The position numbers and the translations under genes are program-made. Positions 23,328 through 34,055 of a stretch of DNA of 64,000 nt are shown piece by piece. The DNA comes from Lepus europaeus (lineage: Eukaryota > Chordata > Mammalia > Lagomorpha > Leporidae). The DNA is taken from the NCBI RefSeq assembly GCF_033115175.1, contig NC_084830.1, positions 114,044,709-114,108,708 on the forward strand. The letters run 5' to 3'. The notes below the pieces were generated by a model that was not told the origin of the DNA, did not search any database, and saw only the letters and a list, made by a program, of their open reading frames with translations. Each line of letters opens with the position of its first letter. Position 1 is the first letter of the stretch.

Positions 23328-24150
23328 CTTCATTCTCTTTCCCTTCTTTCCCCTGTATTGTTCTTCTCCACCTCCCCACCCCCACCCCAGGGGCCACTAG
23401 GTAGCAGGCTTTATTGGGGAAAGCACAATACTCAGGAGCTGGGAGCCCCAGAGGCTGCAGGGTCCTGGGCTGGCCGGAGCAGCGGCAGTGGCAACAGCCA
23501 TGGTGGCCACCCATGCCTCCTCCTTCCTTGTTTCTCCTCCTTGAGGCAACTGCACAACTGCTTCTCAAGGTCCTGTAGCAGGTGCTCCTTGGGTCCATGT
23601 GTTAGTCCAGGTGCTCCTGGGCCTCGGCCTGCAGCTGTACCCTCCTCTCCTTGTCCACCTCTGCCTTCTCCCAGTGCTCCCCCTGCAGCTGCCGCAAGTC
23701 CTCAGTCATCTGTGGCATCTTGGCCGTGTGCTCTGCAATAAGCTGTTCCCTCTCCCGGATGCCACCACTCCTCGGCCAGCTGCTGATTTCTCAGGGACTC
23801 CTGCATGGTCACCAGGCTCAGGTACCATTGGTAGTCCTTGGCCTTCCAGCTCATGCAGTTGCTCCCACGAAGGCCAGAGCAAACTGGGGGCAACCCTGAG
23901 GCAGTGCCATGCTGTGTGAACTGCTTGGCCGCCTGGCACAGACCCAACTGCCAGTGCAGGGTCAGCAGGTCTTCTGGGTTTGCCTCCCCTGGGCCCTGAT
24001 GGGCAGCACAGGCGCTGCCATCTTAGCCGCATAGGGTTCTCCCCTGTATTATCATATTTCTCATTGGAAAGGCCACCTGAGCTCCTGTGCTTGATCCTAA
24101 TGCTGTTATCTTCCCCTGCAGCACCAGTGGCATCCATAGTTTTTCTTTCC
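23328..24150 (-). pseudogene. Processed pseudogene of an unidentified coiled-coil protein
   Basis: An intronless, GC-rich block stands out from AT-rich surroundings. Read on the minus strand, an ATG at 24137 (MDATGAAGED) and another in Kozak-like context at 24021 (ATGGCAGCGCC) precede a helical, Gln/Glu/Leu-rich sequence. Pieces include 'DLLTLHWQLGLCQAAKQF', '[19 protein letters not shown]' and, after a TGA near 23702 and a frame change, '[19 protein letters not shown]'. An in-frame stop follows soon after. An AATAAA lies at 23415-23410. The parent gene is unrecognised; the heptad-like composition suggests a coiled-coil scaffold. Frameshifts and stops rule out a full-length product. Confidence 0.7.
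23380..23415 (-). terminator. Internal AATAAA with G/T-rich downstream element
   Basis: On the minus strand AATAAA (23415-23410) is followed about 20-45 nt later by a G/T-rich stretch (GGGGTGGGGGTGGGGAGG). This arrangement belongs to a genomic poly(A) site; no poly(A) follows it. Its retention implies read-through in the copied transcript. Confidence 0.5.
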
Positions 24151-24154
24151 CATT

Positions 24155-24492
24155 AATTTTTTTTTTTAATTTTTGACAGGCAGAGTGGACAGTGAGAGAG
24201 AGAGAGACAGAGAGAAAGGTCTTCCTTTTGCCGTTTGTTCACCCTCCAATGGCCGCCACAGCCGGCGCACCGTGCTGATCTGATGGCAGGAGCCAGGTGC
24301 TTCTCCTGGTCTCCCATGGGGTGCAGGGCCCAAGCACTTGGGCCATCCTCCACTGCACTCCTGGACCAGAGCAGAGAGCTGGCCTGGAAGAGGGGCAACC
24401 GGGACAGAATCTGGAGCCCTGACTGGGACTAGAACCCGGCGTGCCAGCGCCTCAAGGCGGAGGATTAGCCTGTTGAGCCACGGCGCCAGCCT
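24155..24492 (-). mobile_element. Young-subfamily CSINE at the 5' edge of the composite
   Basis: Poly(T) and 'tgacaggcagagtggacagt' at the left. The head 'gagccacggcgccagcc' at the right abuts the 15-bp duplication. The sequence next to its A tail ('cccattaa') does not match the flank at its head, so it lacks a private target duplication. Confidence 0.93.
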
Positions 24493-24528
24493 AAAACATG
24501 GAGTCTTAACTGTTAGGATGAACACCTG
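24493..24528 (-). mobile_element. Old CSINE, right part (5' head)
   Basis: After the second copy of the target duplication, the old CSINE resumes with 'aactgttaggatgaacacct' and 'gcccc', the reverse complement of its head. Together with 21880-22172 it reconstitutes one old element. Confidence 0.8.
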
Positions 24529-26663
24529 CCCCAAATTTAGTTTTCAGATATATTTGATTTTTTTCAGTTGTTTTTATATCTGATCTTGAATTGGAGATAT
24601 CAATATAAATATTTTATTCATAACACAGGAATATAATTATGTATATAAATATGTACATCCACACACATATACATGCATTTCAGGATTGGATATTAAAATT
24701 TTTGAATAGAATTTTGAAAATATGTACATGTATATCCTGAAAACTGAAAGACAACCACTGCACAGGTCCAGTCTTTATTTGAAAATTATACTGATACTTT
24801 CATATGAACTTTCAGTCATCTCCAGGGGCCATCTGCGCATGACCAGAAAATGCCATTATCTGGGGAGACTTAAGTATTACTGAACATCCTATCTGAACAG
24901 AAAAGTTTATGCACAGAGCTCCTTTTGAGATTTGAAGCCCTGGAGACCCTCCTTTGAATTAAAATGTTGCTTCCATGAAGTTCCTATAACATTACTAATA
25001 TGTCATTCACTAATTAGAAAACAAAACAGTGATGAGGGTGTATTTGATCAAATAAAATACTGATCATCTAGTATAGAATTAAAATTTTTCACTGTGGGAT
25101 GTAAGGGAGAAATCTTAATGTATGGGTAGGCAAGATATCAGGGATGCCTGCAGTAGGCTGGGCATCCTGATGGTTCCTCAAGGATGCTAAGATAGGATAC
25201 TGAAATATGCACACATTGGGCTGATTGTGGCTGCTCGCAATCTTGCCTACTGACAATTCTCTGGGCAGAATCCTTTCTTACTACCTATCTTTTCCCTCCA
25301 AACCCTTGAGCTTCTGCTTCAGTTTCAGTACTACTAAAAAGTGAGCAGAGGAAAACAAAAAAAGACTCATGTTGTCTTTGCTTTTATATTCTTATGACAA
25401 GGCATTTGCCAGCATTTGTGGAACAGCTATTGTTATTGGGACCATAGTTTTAATACAATTACAGATTTCAACACACTCTTTATAGTTTCCCAGGGAAGTT
25501 AAACACAGTTCAAGGATATTAAGTAGCTCCAAAAAAATGAAGATGAATTGTGCAAAAAGAAATACAGTTTCAAAACAAAACACATCTAAAAATATTTCTG
25601 AAATTGTAACCTTCATTGATTTTTAAGCAGGTTTGTTTCTTCTTCAGAAATGCTGGGGAAATAGTCAATTGCATTTCTCTGCTTTATTTTACTTTGCAGA
25701 ATAATGCTGATTTGAAAAAAGTCATCACAATTGCCTAAAGTTCTGTGAAATAATGAAGTGGTGTGGCTTCTAGCTAATGGTCCCAGTATATTTATAAATG
25801 AGAAGATTTATTCTAGAGTTGTTACATAAATATCAGCAGGGTAGATTTCTTTCATTTATTTTGCATAATTACATTCAAAATGGATAGTTCTAGCACTCCA
25901 AAGCCAATACAACCGCCTGCAGGAGAATGTCTTTTCATATTCATGGAAACATCAGCATATTGCAAAGACACACGTCTTGGTAGGTCAAAATAATTCTGGA
26001 TATCTACTTACCATCACAAATGAGAATTAGGGAAAACAAAAGCCCTGTGTGAATAGAAAAGCAAAATGGCACTCCAGCAATGGAGACTGAACTCTGAATG
26101 TTTGAAGTTCATGTTTCTATAAAGTATTCATTGTCCATTCTCAAAAGCAGCAGGAGGATCCATCCCCTAGAAGGTATTCACACAGGACATCTGAAGATGA
26201 AAATGGATGAGTAACTTAGAGCAGCAGCAACAAAGTTTTTAAAATCTGCTTTCCTTTTTTTCAAGCATCTTTTACCCCATTAATTCTCACTCAGAGAGAC
26301 ACATAGACCCTCACAGTTGGGCCCATGCAATCCATTCTAGAATCAGTGAAAATTAGTGAAAAACTGAGTGAGATTTTTAATAGTTTGCAGAGAAATGCTT
26401 GTCACAAAAGCTCTCATAGTTGCACAGTGAAACCAAATTTCTCCCTTGAATTTCTGCTGACCTAAAGACATTGCTGTTTGAACAGTTTCTTGGGACTTAC
26501 TCATGGAATATGCTAGAGTATTCAAATATTAAAGATGCCAAAATCAAAACAGGGCCGTGCAAAAAAGATCAAATGGAAGATTCCTTAATTATTACTGAAT
26601 ATAAATGATTGGTTTCATATTGCATGGTGGAATCAGCTCAGTTAAGACTAAAAAGTTCCTCTT
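24529..26663. other. Unique DNA, nothing recognised
   Basis: About 2.1 kb of AT-rich sequence without SINE, LINE or coding signature. The 74-codon minus-strand frame at 25392-25616 is Phe/Ile/Leu-rich with no recognisable motif. Confidence 0.45.
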
Positions 26664-26940
26664 TGGGGCTGGCAGTGTGGTGTAACGGGTTCAAGTTCCA
26701 GCTGCTCCACTTCCGACCCACTCCCTGCTAATGCATCTGGGAAAGCAGCAGAAGATAGCCCAAGTGCTTGGGTCCCTGGGAGACCCAGAAGAAGCTCCTG
26801 GTTCCTGGCTTGGGTCTGATCCAGGTCTGCCAGTAATGTGGCCATTTGGGGAGTGAACTAACCAGTGGATGGAAGCTCTCTCTCTCTGTCTCTCTGTCTC
26901 TCTCTCTCTGTAACTGCCTTTCAAATATTTTTTTTTAAAT
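26664..26940 (+). mobile_element. CSINE with internal deletion
   Basis: Head 'ggggctggcagtgtggtgta', then a jump directly to 'ggttcaagttccagctgctc', so part of the head region is missing. The tail is 'taactgcctttcaaatattt'. Confidence 0.92.
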
Positions 26941-27029
26941 ATTCCTTTTAATTAAATACTCTGGTGTTGACCAATTTCCTGGCATTCCAAGATGATACCT
27001 TTACCTCAGTTTGTGGAAAGTATGCAAAA

Positions 27030-27361
27030 AATGACAGCATTGTAGCATAGCAGGTAAAGCCACAGCATGTGTCACCAGCACCTCTTAAGGGTATCCCTTT
27101 GAGTTCTGGCTGCTCAACTTCCAATTTAACTTCATGCTAACGTGGCTGGGAAAGCATCAAATATAGCCTGAGTAGTTGGGATCCTGCCCTACGTGGGAGA
27201 CCTGGAAGAAGCTCCTGGCTGCTGGCTCTGGCTGTTGTGGCCATTTGGGGAGTGAACCAACAGGTAGAAGATTCATTTGCTCTCCTCTCTCTTTGTCTGT
27301 CTTTTCCTCTCTCTCTGTAACTGCCTTTCAAACAGATAAATAAAGCTTTAAAAAAAAAAGA
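27030..27361 (+). mobile_element. Old CSINE
   Basis: Head 'gacagcattgtagcatagca', body 'aagaagctcctggctgctgg', tail 'ctgcctttcaaacagataaa' followed by an A-rich run. Confidence 0.9.
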
Positions 27362-29539
27362 CAGAGATGAGACATTTATAGCACTAATTGCTATAGGAAG
27401 TATGAGCGTGCTTGATATTTTCTAGATTGACTATTATTTTTCCTAAATTAGAAGTGGGAAGTCTGCTCTTGTACCTAAATAAGTAGCAACATAGATATCA
27501 CAATGGCAGGTGAATGAAGGAAATTGATTTCTGTTTCCAGAGTCTTTTGTCATAACAAATTCACTTTGATACTTAGAATATGTACAGGAAACTGGATTTT
27601 AGAAAATTTCATGCATTAACAAATTGTACATCTATTTTTCTTTTGAGTCATACTGATAATAACCTTGTTTCAAGAAAGGATACTGATGATGCCTTTTATT
27701 TTGCTTTCAGTTTAATAAAGATGTTTCTTATAATTTAAAGCTCAAAAAATAAAGTAAAACTGACAACTACTTTGATTATGTTCTAAAATCAAAGTTCCAT
27801 ATTATTTCCTAAGGGGGAATTTAGCCTCAGGGAAATTTTTATGTACTGAAATTTGAATGGATGGAATACTAGCAAGAAATTCATCCATTCAGTGAGCAAA
27901 AAGAGTAAATTGAAAAATTTTGACAACCCTCTATTAACACAGTCCCAGTGTAACAAATTCTTCAAGAGAAGATAGGTTTGAACATATACAGCACAGTTTT
28001 TCCTACATTTTCTTTTTTATTAATATAAATGGAACAGATTTCAAGTTTTATAGATAAAATTGTTAGAATATAATGATACTTCCCTCCCTCTCTACATACC
28101 TCCCTCCGTTTCCCTTCTTTCTTTTATTCTTTTAATTGTTGAGCTAACATATTTTTAATTTGCTTTATAATCACAGGCTTAAACCTCCACTAAATAAAAA
28201 GTTCAACAAATAAAAACCAGAAATTTCTACTGTAATTGTGCAGCCCAAAAGTTTACAAATCTCATTATCAACTTCCAAACAAAAGTTGATGGTGATGACT
28301 TCACAGCAAGTTTTTCATAAACAGCACTTGGAAATGCTAAAAATGAAAAAAAAAAAAAGTGGGCTCACAATGTTGCAGATCAAGAGGAAGAGCTAAATTT
28401 TAATATGATCTCATTAAGAAGATATGATCTATTCACCCACATCTGCCATTACCAGCACAACTCCATGTTTAAAATGCAGGCTGTTGGTTTATTTCATTTT
28501 GTGCCCACAGGAAGCATTACTGCAACATGTCCAATAAATTACAACAACCCTATCTTCTTCAGATTATTATTTTCTGTATTATTGTGGGTTATACCCTAAA
28601 AGAAACAGAGCAAATGGGTCTATTCTCTCTCCCTCTCCCCCAACTTTATTATTTTCATGATCAGTAATCAGAGTAACAGATGCAAATAAAGACAGGCCCC
28701 TGAGGCTGTTGTCCACAAAACAGTTAAGATAACTTAGTAATAGCAATAAAAAGGCTTGTTGAGTAACGATTCCAGAAGGAGCTGTAGCAGTATTTTGAAT
28801 TCTTCTTGGTATATTTTTTTATCTTCAATATGGTCAGCAGTGGCTGGTTCCCTATTCTTAACCTGAAAAGAAACATGCTCTGGATTCCTCTCACACATCC
28901 GAAAAGGTTACTCAGGAAACTTTACTTTTATTTCATTGCCACTGCTCATTCTGTTCCTACAGTTTCCTTCCTTGAGAGTTCACAATGTAATTTTATCTAA
29001 TTGTCACTATTTGCCAACACAAATACAGAAGGGGCTACCTGCAGAAATATACCCACTTGGAGAACTGATTTCTCAAAGCAGAGAAAAGTGTTTATGATAT
29101 GAGCTCTTAACAACAACAACAACAAAAAAAACAAACAAACAAACAAAAAAACTGCAAGTAATGTAGCATTCACTCAACATCATTGGCTCCCAAATTTATT
29201 TATGTAAGTGAATACTCTCATTTGGTTTCCTTAGACATCGGCATGGGAGATTCATACATCTATTTTTAATAAGCTAATTATATATAATTATGGATTCATA
29301 ACAGATAGTTATTATTTAGACTGCCAATTTAGTTAAGTAGCTGTAAATTAGTAATTGACACCTTTTACTTATATACTTATTATTAATAATAAAAACTAAA
29401 ATTCACAGTGGTTTATGCCATACATTTTGATTATATCTCAAGTAAACATTTCATATCAGTCCTGATAGATCAAAGCAGTAGCCATTATATTATTTTTATA
29501 ATCACTTTATACCAATTGTGGTAAAAATTATAATTCAAG
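27362..29539. other. Unique DNA, nothing recognised
   Basis: A 2.2-kb repeat-poor stretch. It has an (AAC)n(AAAC)n tract at 29109-29152 and TAAT-rich sequence near 29265-29300. No coding exon is credible. The low repeat content leaves room for conserved non-coding elements, which cannot be judged from one genome. Confidence 0.45.
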
Positions 29540-29815
29540 GCACAATTATTTGGGGAGAACAATTGGACAGTTACAGTCAAGAGTAAAATTTTCTACTTTC
29601 TATAACCTCTAAAAGCCTAACTTGTGTAAAGATTCTAAAGAAATATTCAAATAATTTTGCAAAGATATAGAAGCAAGGGTATGTGTAAAAGCAAGAGTTG
29701 TAAAAGAGAAAAACGCAACACGTGTGAATGTCAACAGGCAGGGTATTGTGACAGAAATTGAACCATTAGTATGGTATGAGTAAGATTTGGTTACTAAAAC
29801 TATTGCATATTTTCA
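29540..29815 (+). mobile_element. Old LINE-1 3' fragment (L1ME-like)
   Basis: Ordered similarity to old L1 ORF2 3' sequence: 'gattctaaagaaatattcaa', then 'gaatgtcaacaggcagggta', then 'ccattagtatggtatgagta'. Diverged; boundaries are approximate. Confidence 0.5.
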
Positions 29816-29834
29816 ACACCAAAGTTTTTTGTCA

Positions 29835-30545
29835 ATGGTTAATGGATTAATAGTTGATGAATTAAGTTGTTGGATTGATCCAGTTACAGTTTTTGAAGCT
29901 GGAACTTTTGGGAAAATGTGTTGGATTAGGTTGCTAGGGTGGAGCACCATGAGCTAATAATGATTAGAAATGTAAGAAGAGACTACACAATAAGGTGGGA
30001 CCACATAGACAGCAGAGGAAGAACATGCTCCTCATGTCTTTCTCTTCCTGTTTTTTTTTTTCTTTTAAGTTTTACATATTTATTTGAAAGGCAGAGTTAC
30101 AGAGAGAGGAAGAGAGAGAGAGAGAGAGAGAGAGATCTTCCAACTACTGGTTCACTTCCCAGATGGTTGCAAGGGCTGGGGTTGGGCCAGGCTGAAGCCA
30201 GGAACCAGGGATTTCCTATGGGTCTTCCATGTGGATGGCAGGGGCACAAGCACTTGGGTTATCCTCTGCTGCTTTTCCCAGACCATTAGCAGGGAGCTGG
30301 ATCAGAAGTGGAGCAGCTAGGACATGAAATGGCACCCATATGGGATGCCAGCCTCCTTTACCTGCTAAGCCACAACATCTGCCCTTCCTGGTTTTCATGT
30401 GATTTTTCCTTCAGATGTCAGACCAATGGGGCTGCCTGATTCTGACCTTTGACTTTTGACCTCTGAACTCTAAGCTGAAATAAACTTTCTTTAATGGTTT
30501 CTCTTAGATATTTCAGAGTAGTGAAAACCTGACTAAAACTACCAG
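29835..30545 (+). mobile_element. MaLR-like solo LTR relic, split by a CSINE
   Basis: The right half (30385-30545) reads 'tgacctctgaactctaagct', 'gaaataaactttctttaatg' and ends '...ctgactaaaac'. This resembles the polyadenylation end of MLT1/MST/THE1-type LTRs. The left half (29835-30054) has the GGTGGGACCACA-type interior. A CSINE at 30055-30384 splits it. Non-coding. Confidence 0.5.
30055..30384 (-). mobile_element. CSINE inside the LTR relic
   Basis: Poly(T), then 'tacatatttatttgaaaggc', a (GA)n block and body 'ggttgggccaggctgaagcc'. The head 'ctgctaagccacaacatctg' is at the right. Confidence 0.94.
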
Positions 30546-30762
30546 ATAGAATATACAATGTTATTTGAAATATGAGAGTAAAGATATGAAGGTACTTTCC
30601 CTTTCAAATTTAGGCACATTGTTGATTTCTTAACAATAACAAGCTCTAATATATATGAAATCAGATTTAAGTATCTAACATAAGACTAAGATCAATTTAA
30701 CCCTCAGCCCTATCAGTTTGAGTTAGTAAATTCAAATATATTAATAAAATAAAACATTTTCT

Positions 30763-31102
30763 GGGGCCAGCACCATGGCGTAGTGGTTGAAGCCGCTGTC
30801 TGTGGTGCCGGCATCCTATATAGGTGCCAGTTAGAGTTCCAGCTGCTCCACTTCCAATCCGGCTCTCTGCCGTGGCCTGGGAAAGTGGTGGAGGATGGTC
30901 CAAGGCCTTGGGCCATTGCACCCACGTGGGAGACCTAGAAGAAGCTCCTGGCTCCTGGCTTTGGATTGGCTCAATGCCAGCCATTGTGGTCAGCTGGGGA
31001 GAGAACCAGCAGATGGAAGACCTCTCTATATCCCTGCCTCTCCTTCTCTCTGTGTGTGTAATGCTGACTTTCAAATAAATAAATAAATCTTTAAAAATTT
31101 TT
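30763..31102 (+). mobile_element. CSINE, full length
   Basis: Head 'ggggccagcaccatggcgta', body 'gtggtgccggcatcctatat', tail 'tgctgactttcaaataaata' followed by 'aatctttaaaaa'. Confidence 0.95.
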
Positions 31103-31599
31103 TTCATTAAAAATTTAAAAGTTTCTTGCTGATTTTAACATAACTGTTTTATTTTGAAATATAGTTTCTCACCTCCTAGAATCAAGAGAAAATGTTTTTC
31201 TTCTTGTACTCTGCTGGCCCTTACAATGTAATGTTACAATAAACCAAACAACCCTTACATATGTCATGAACAAATCACTTGGGAAGTTAGAACAGAACTC
31301 CAGCAGTCAGCAAGGCATCCTATGAAACAACACCAAAGCTTTTATCTAGGATTCCCAAAATGCATAGTATTCTTGGAAAAAACAAAGTCACATAAGCCAC
31401 CAAATATTTCACTACTGCTATTTTCTCCAGAGTCCACAGTCCAAATAGATAATGAGACCTCCCTTTATAAAGGCGTGTTTCCTGATTCCCTGGATAGAGG
31501 AGTAATCCTTGCACTCCTAGGAACATGAAGTATATGAAACTGTAACCTATTATACCCTGAGAATAAACATGTTTTGGTGTTTAACAAATGACCTGCAGA
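31103..31599. other. Unique DNA, nothing recognised
   Basis: No repeat or exon recognised. Two antiparallel 68-codon frames at about 31320-31528 have no recognisable motif. Confidence 0.4.
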
Positions 31600-32690
31600 G
31601 AAATTCTATTTTGAGCTAAGGTAGCATAACAGACACAGATTAATCTTCTTTCTGGAAATATTGCAAAAAATTATCATACAATGGTTTTTGAGGCATGGGA
31701 TATCAAATAATGAAAGGAAGTGCTTTCTGAAATCAAGAAGCGCCTGACAATTGCCCCAACTGACCTCTCTGAGACAGTTTCCAGACTAGCATAAACAAAG
31801 GGAACCAGGCCATGCCCAGTGGAATTCCTATGTTATGGAGATAGTTCTGAGAACACAAGGAGAAAAAGAAGGCAGTTACAGCACTGGAGAGGAGACAGCA
31901 GCCTAGCATGGAAATGCCTTGAATAGTCAGCAGGATCACAAGTTTGGCAAAGGACAAATCAACTGTGCATTTAAGAAAATTAGCTGTGGCAAGGAAAAAA
32001 ACCTCCCAAAAAGACACCTAGAGACAGTATTTAGTGTTTACAGAAGGAAGGAAATGTACCTCTTCCCACTCGTCTGAAAATGATCTCAGAATTCACATGG
32101 AACTAGTTGAGTTTGCTTCTATAGTGTAGAACAATTATCTCTAGATAAATGTCCCTATATTGCAATAATGGTCCCTATGAAGCAACTTCAAGTGGACAAA
32201 TAAAGTACAACCAGAGTCCCAGACAAGGAAAAAGCAAAAATACATTTGAAGAAATAATTATCAAAAACATCTAAATGTGATGAAAACATATCTAAGAGGT
32301 TCAACTAACTCCAAAAAACAGAAGGACAATTATGCCAAGGTACATAACAAATTTAACATTTATTACATACAGTGATAAAAAGAAATTCTTAAAACTATTA
32401 AAGGAAAAATACACACTACCTAGAAAAAGAAAAAAAAGATAAGCATAACAGCAGATTTCTTATCTGAAACAATGCAAACAAGAAGACAGTGGAGCAATAT
32501 CTTTACTGAAAAAAAATCAACTGAGAATTTTACATTCAGAAAATATACATTTTATGAAGACTTACAAGCATACTACTGCTGAAATGATTTATCACCAGGG
32601 AACTCACATTTTAAGAAACATTAAAGTTAGTCTTTAGGAGAAAGGAAAATGACATTAAAAGGAAACATGAAACTGCAGAGCAGTGTGAAC
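31600..32690 (+). mobile_element. Old LINE-1/HAL1-like 5' and ORF1 fragment
   Basis: The segment 32200-32690 matches the order of old L1 or HAL1 ORF1 C-terminal sequence: 'gaaacaatgcaaacaagaag', 'acagtggagcaatatcttta', then 'gagaattttacattcagaaa' and 'atgatttatcaccaggg'. The younger L1 in this window has the parallel 'atgggaagatatattctgag' segment near 18100. The part before 32200 may be its 5' region. No intact frame. Confidence 0.5.
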
Positions 32691-32707
32691 CACACCGGAA
32701 ATATATT

Positions 32708-32832
32708 ATGCAATAAAATCATTCCTTTATAAATGAAGAACCTGAGATTTAGAGAGGTTCAGCATCTTGTCTGGTGTCATACTACTAGTCAACAGTAGAG
32801 TTGCTATGAGAATTGCAGAGTTTGCCCAAGAC
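32708..32832 (-). mobile_element. MIR SINE relic
   Basis: 'aagaacctgagatttagaga' followed by 'ggttcagcatcttgtctggt' is the reverse complement of the MIR core. Confidence 0.75.
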
Positions 32833-33112
32833 ATAGAGGTGGGTCAATAAATTATGTTAAATCTGCTTCAAATTGATATCATTTAAGAAACCATTGCAAA
32901 GATATTCTCTGCTCTTCTATTATCTCTTGAAATGATCATTTCTGGGGACCAGTTCTGGTGTGTGAAATAATTCAGAACTGACATGGTTATGTATTCTTTA
33001 CCCTTTTATTGGTACTCTGATGCTTTCTTGATTAAAAACTATTTGAATCATTACTTTAATATATTTTTAAGTATCTTTACATTGATACATGCACTTTATT
33101 GTTGAATCCACA

Positions 33113-33225
33113 GAGGGTATTTAAAAAGCTCATGGAAAATGGAATTAAAAGATAAGTTTACTTGGATACAAAAAACAATTTGAAATCTATGGATAGCTTT
33201 TTCACAATATACATTATATGTTTAA
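33113..33225. repeat. Interspersed repeat of unnamed type
   Basis: 'ttaaaaagctcatggaaaat' followed by 'ggaattaaaagataagttta' resembles a common mammalian short repeat with ends of the 'ttcatggaaaatg' type. A diverged relative lies at about 63778-63850. It could be a DNA-transposon remnant; I cannot name it. Confidence 0.4.
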
Positions 33226-33267
33226 AAATGCATCATATACTAGTCATATACAGTTGGGTTTCTCTAA

Positions 33268-33375
33268 CAGACTACTAACTATTTCAAGGTAGTACTTTGT
33301 GTATTCATCTTTATATTTCTAGTTCAACTCCTGGAGTACAGTTAGCATTCCATGAATATTCATTAACCAAGTCAT
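33268..33375 (+). mobile_element. L2 LINE 3' end relic
   Basis: Runs 'agactactaactatttcaag' to 'ctggagtacagttagcattc' and 'tgaatattcattaa', which follows the L2 3' end on the plus strand. Confidence 0.55.
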
Positions 33376-34055
33376 TGAATTAATTAAATTAATTTAGTGG
33401 AATGATATTGCCAAAAAGAGTTTTCCACCTTTCTCTGGGATTCAATAATTACTATACTAAATGCTCAATACTCTTTCATTCTTCCTCAATTCATTTCTTC
33501 CTTCCTGAATTCCTTCCCTTTCTGTTTATTTTTTTGCTTTTTATTTCTATAAAGAAAACAGAAGACTAAAAACTCTTTAATTTGAGGACAGTATAAAGAA
33601 CATGAGACAATAAATTTTTCTTTGACTGCTAGATGAACAAGAAATATGCTAATCAGCTATCTGCAAAATGTGGTTCAATAGAAGTTTCAACCCTCATGGC
33701 AAATCGATAAGCCATTCTTCAAAACTGCTCAAAACACCGTGTTTAAATCTTGGGCAAACTGTGAGTGCAGGTAATTTTTATAAATTATGCTACCATTAAA
33801 AGCATTTAAATTTTTTTTCTTAAGCCGTACTTGGAAGCAGGATGATGTTATTTTCAAGGAAAAAAAACTCTCAAAAAAGTAAATATTTAAAGGACATAAA
33901 TTCAAGTTGCTTTTTGTTTAGTTTTAATAGTCATCTAAAATATTCTTTTAGTAGTGTCGGATTAATTCTGGAAAAGGAAGCAGGTCAACACTACCTTAGT
34001 TTTTCATAGTATGTAACATGCAGATTAACACCAGTGGAATAACAAGCATACTTCT
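33376..34055. other. Unique DNA, nothing recognised
   Basis: AT-rich sequence with poly(T) and poly(A) runs. No element or exon identified. Confidence 0.45.

Larger units (their letters stand above)
22173..24492 (-). mobile_element. Retroposed composite: CSINE + coiled-coil retrocopy + 3' region
   Basis: The unit is bracketed by a perfect 15-bp target-site duplication at 22158-22172 and 24493-24507. It interrupts an old CSINE. Read on the minus strand, a full-length CSINE starts exactly at the 5' edge. A broken coiled-coil mRNA copy follows, then 3' sequence with other SINEs, an ATTAAA at 22206-22201 and, 18 nt later, a poly(A) (T run 22173-22182). The target on the minus strand is TT|AAGA, as expected for L1 endonuclease. 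The CSINE has no duplication of its own. A single chimeric or read-through retrotransposition is the simplest reading; the SINEs within may have been added later. Confidence 0.75.

Noticed and set aside
30084-30320. Arg/Glu repeat protein-like frame
   Set aside because: It is a translation of the (GA)n block of a CSINE.
31733-32017. A 94-codon minus-strand frame with membrane-like segments
   Set aside because: It overlaps an old LINE-1-like fragment on the opposite strand; the hydrophobicity is an antisense effect.
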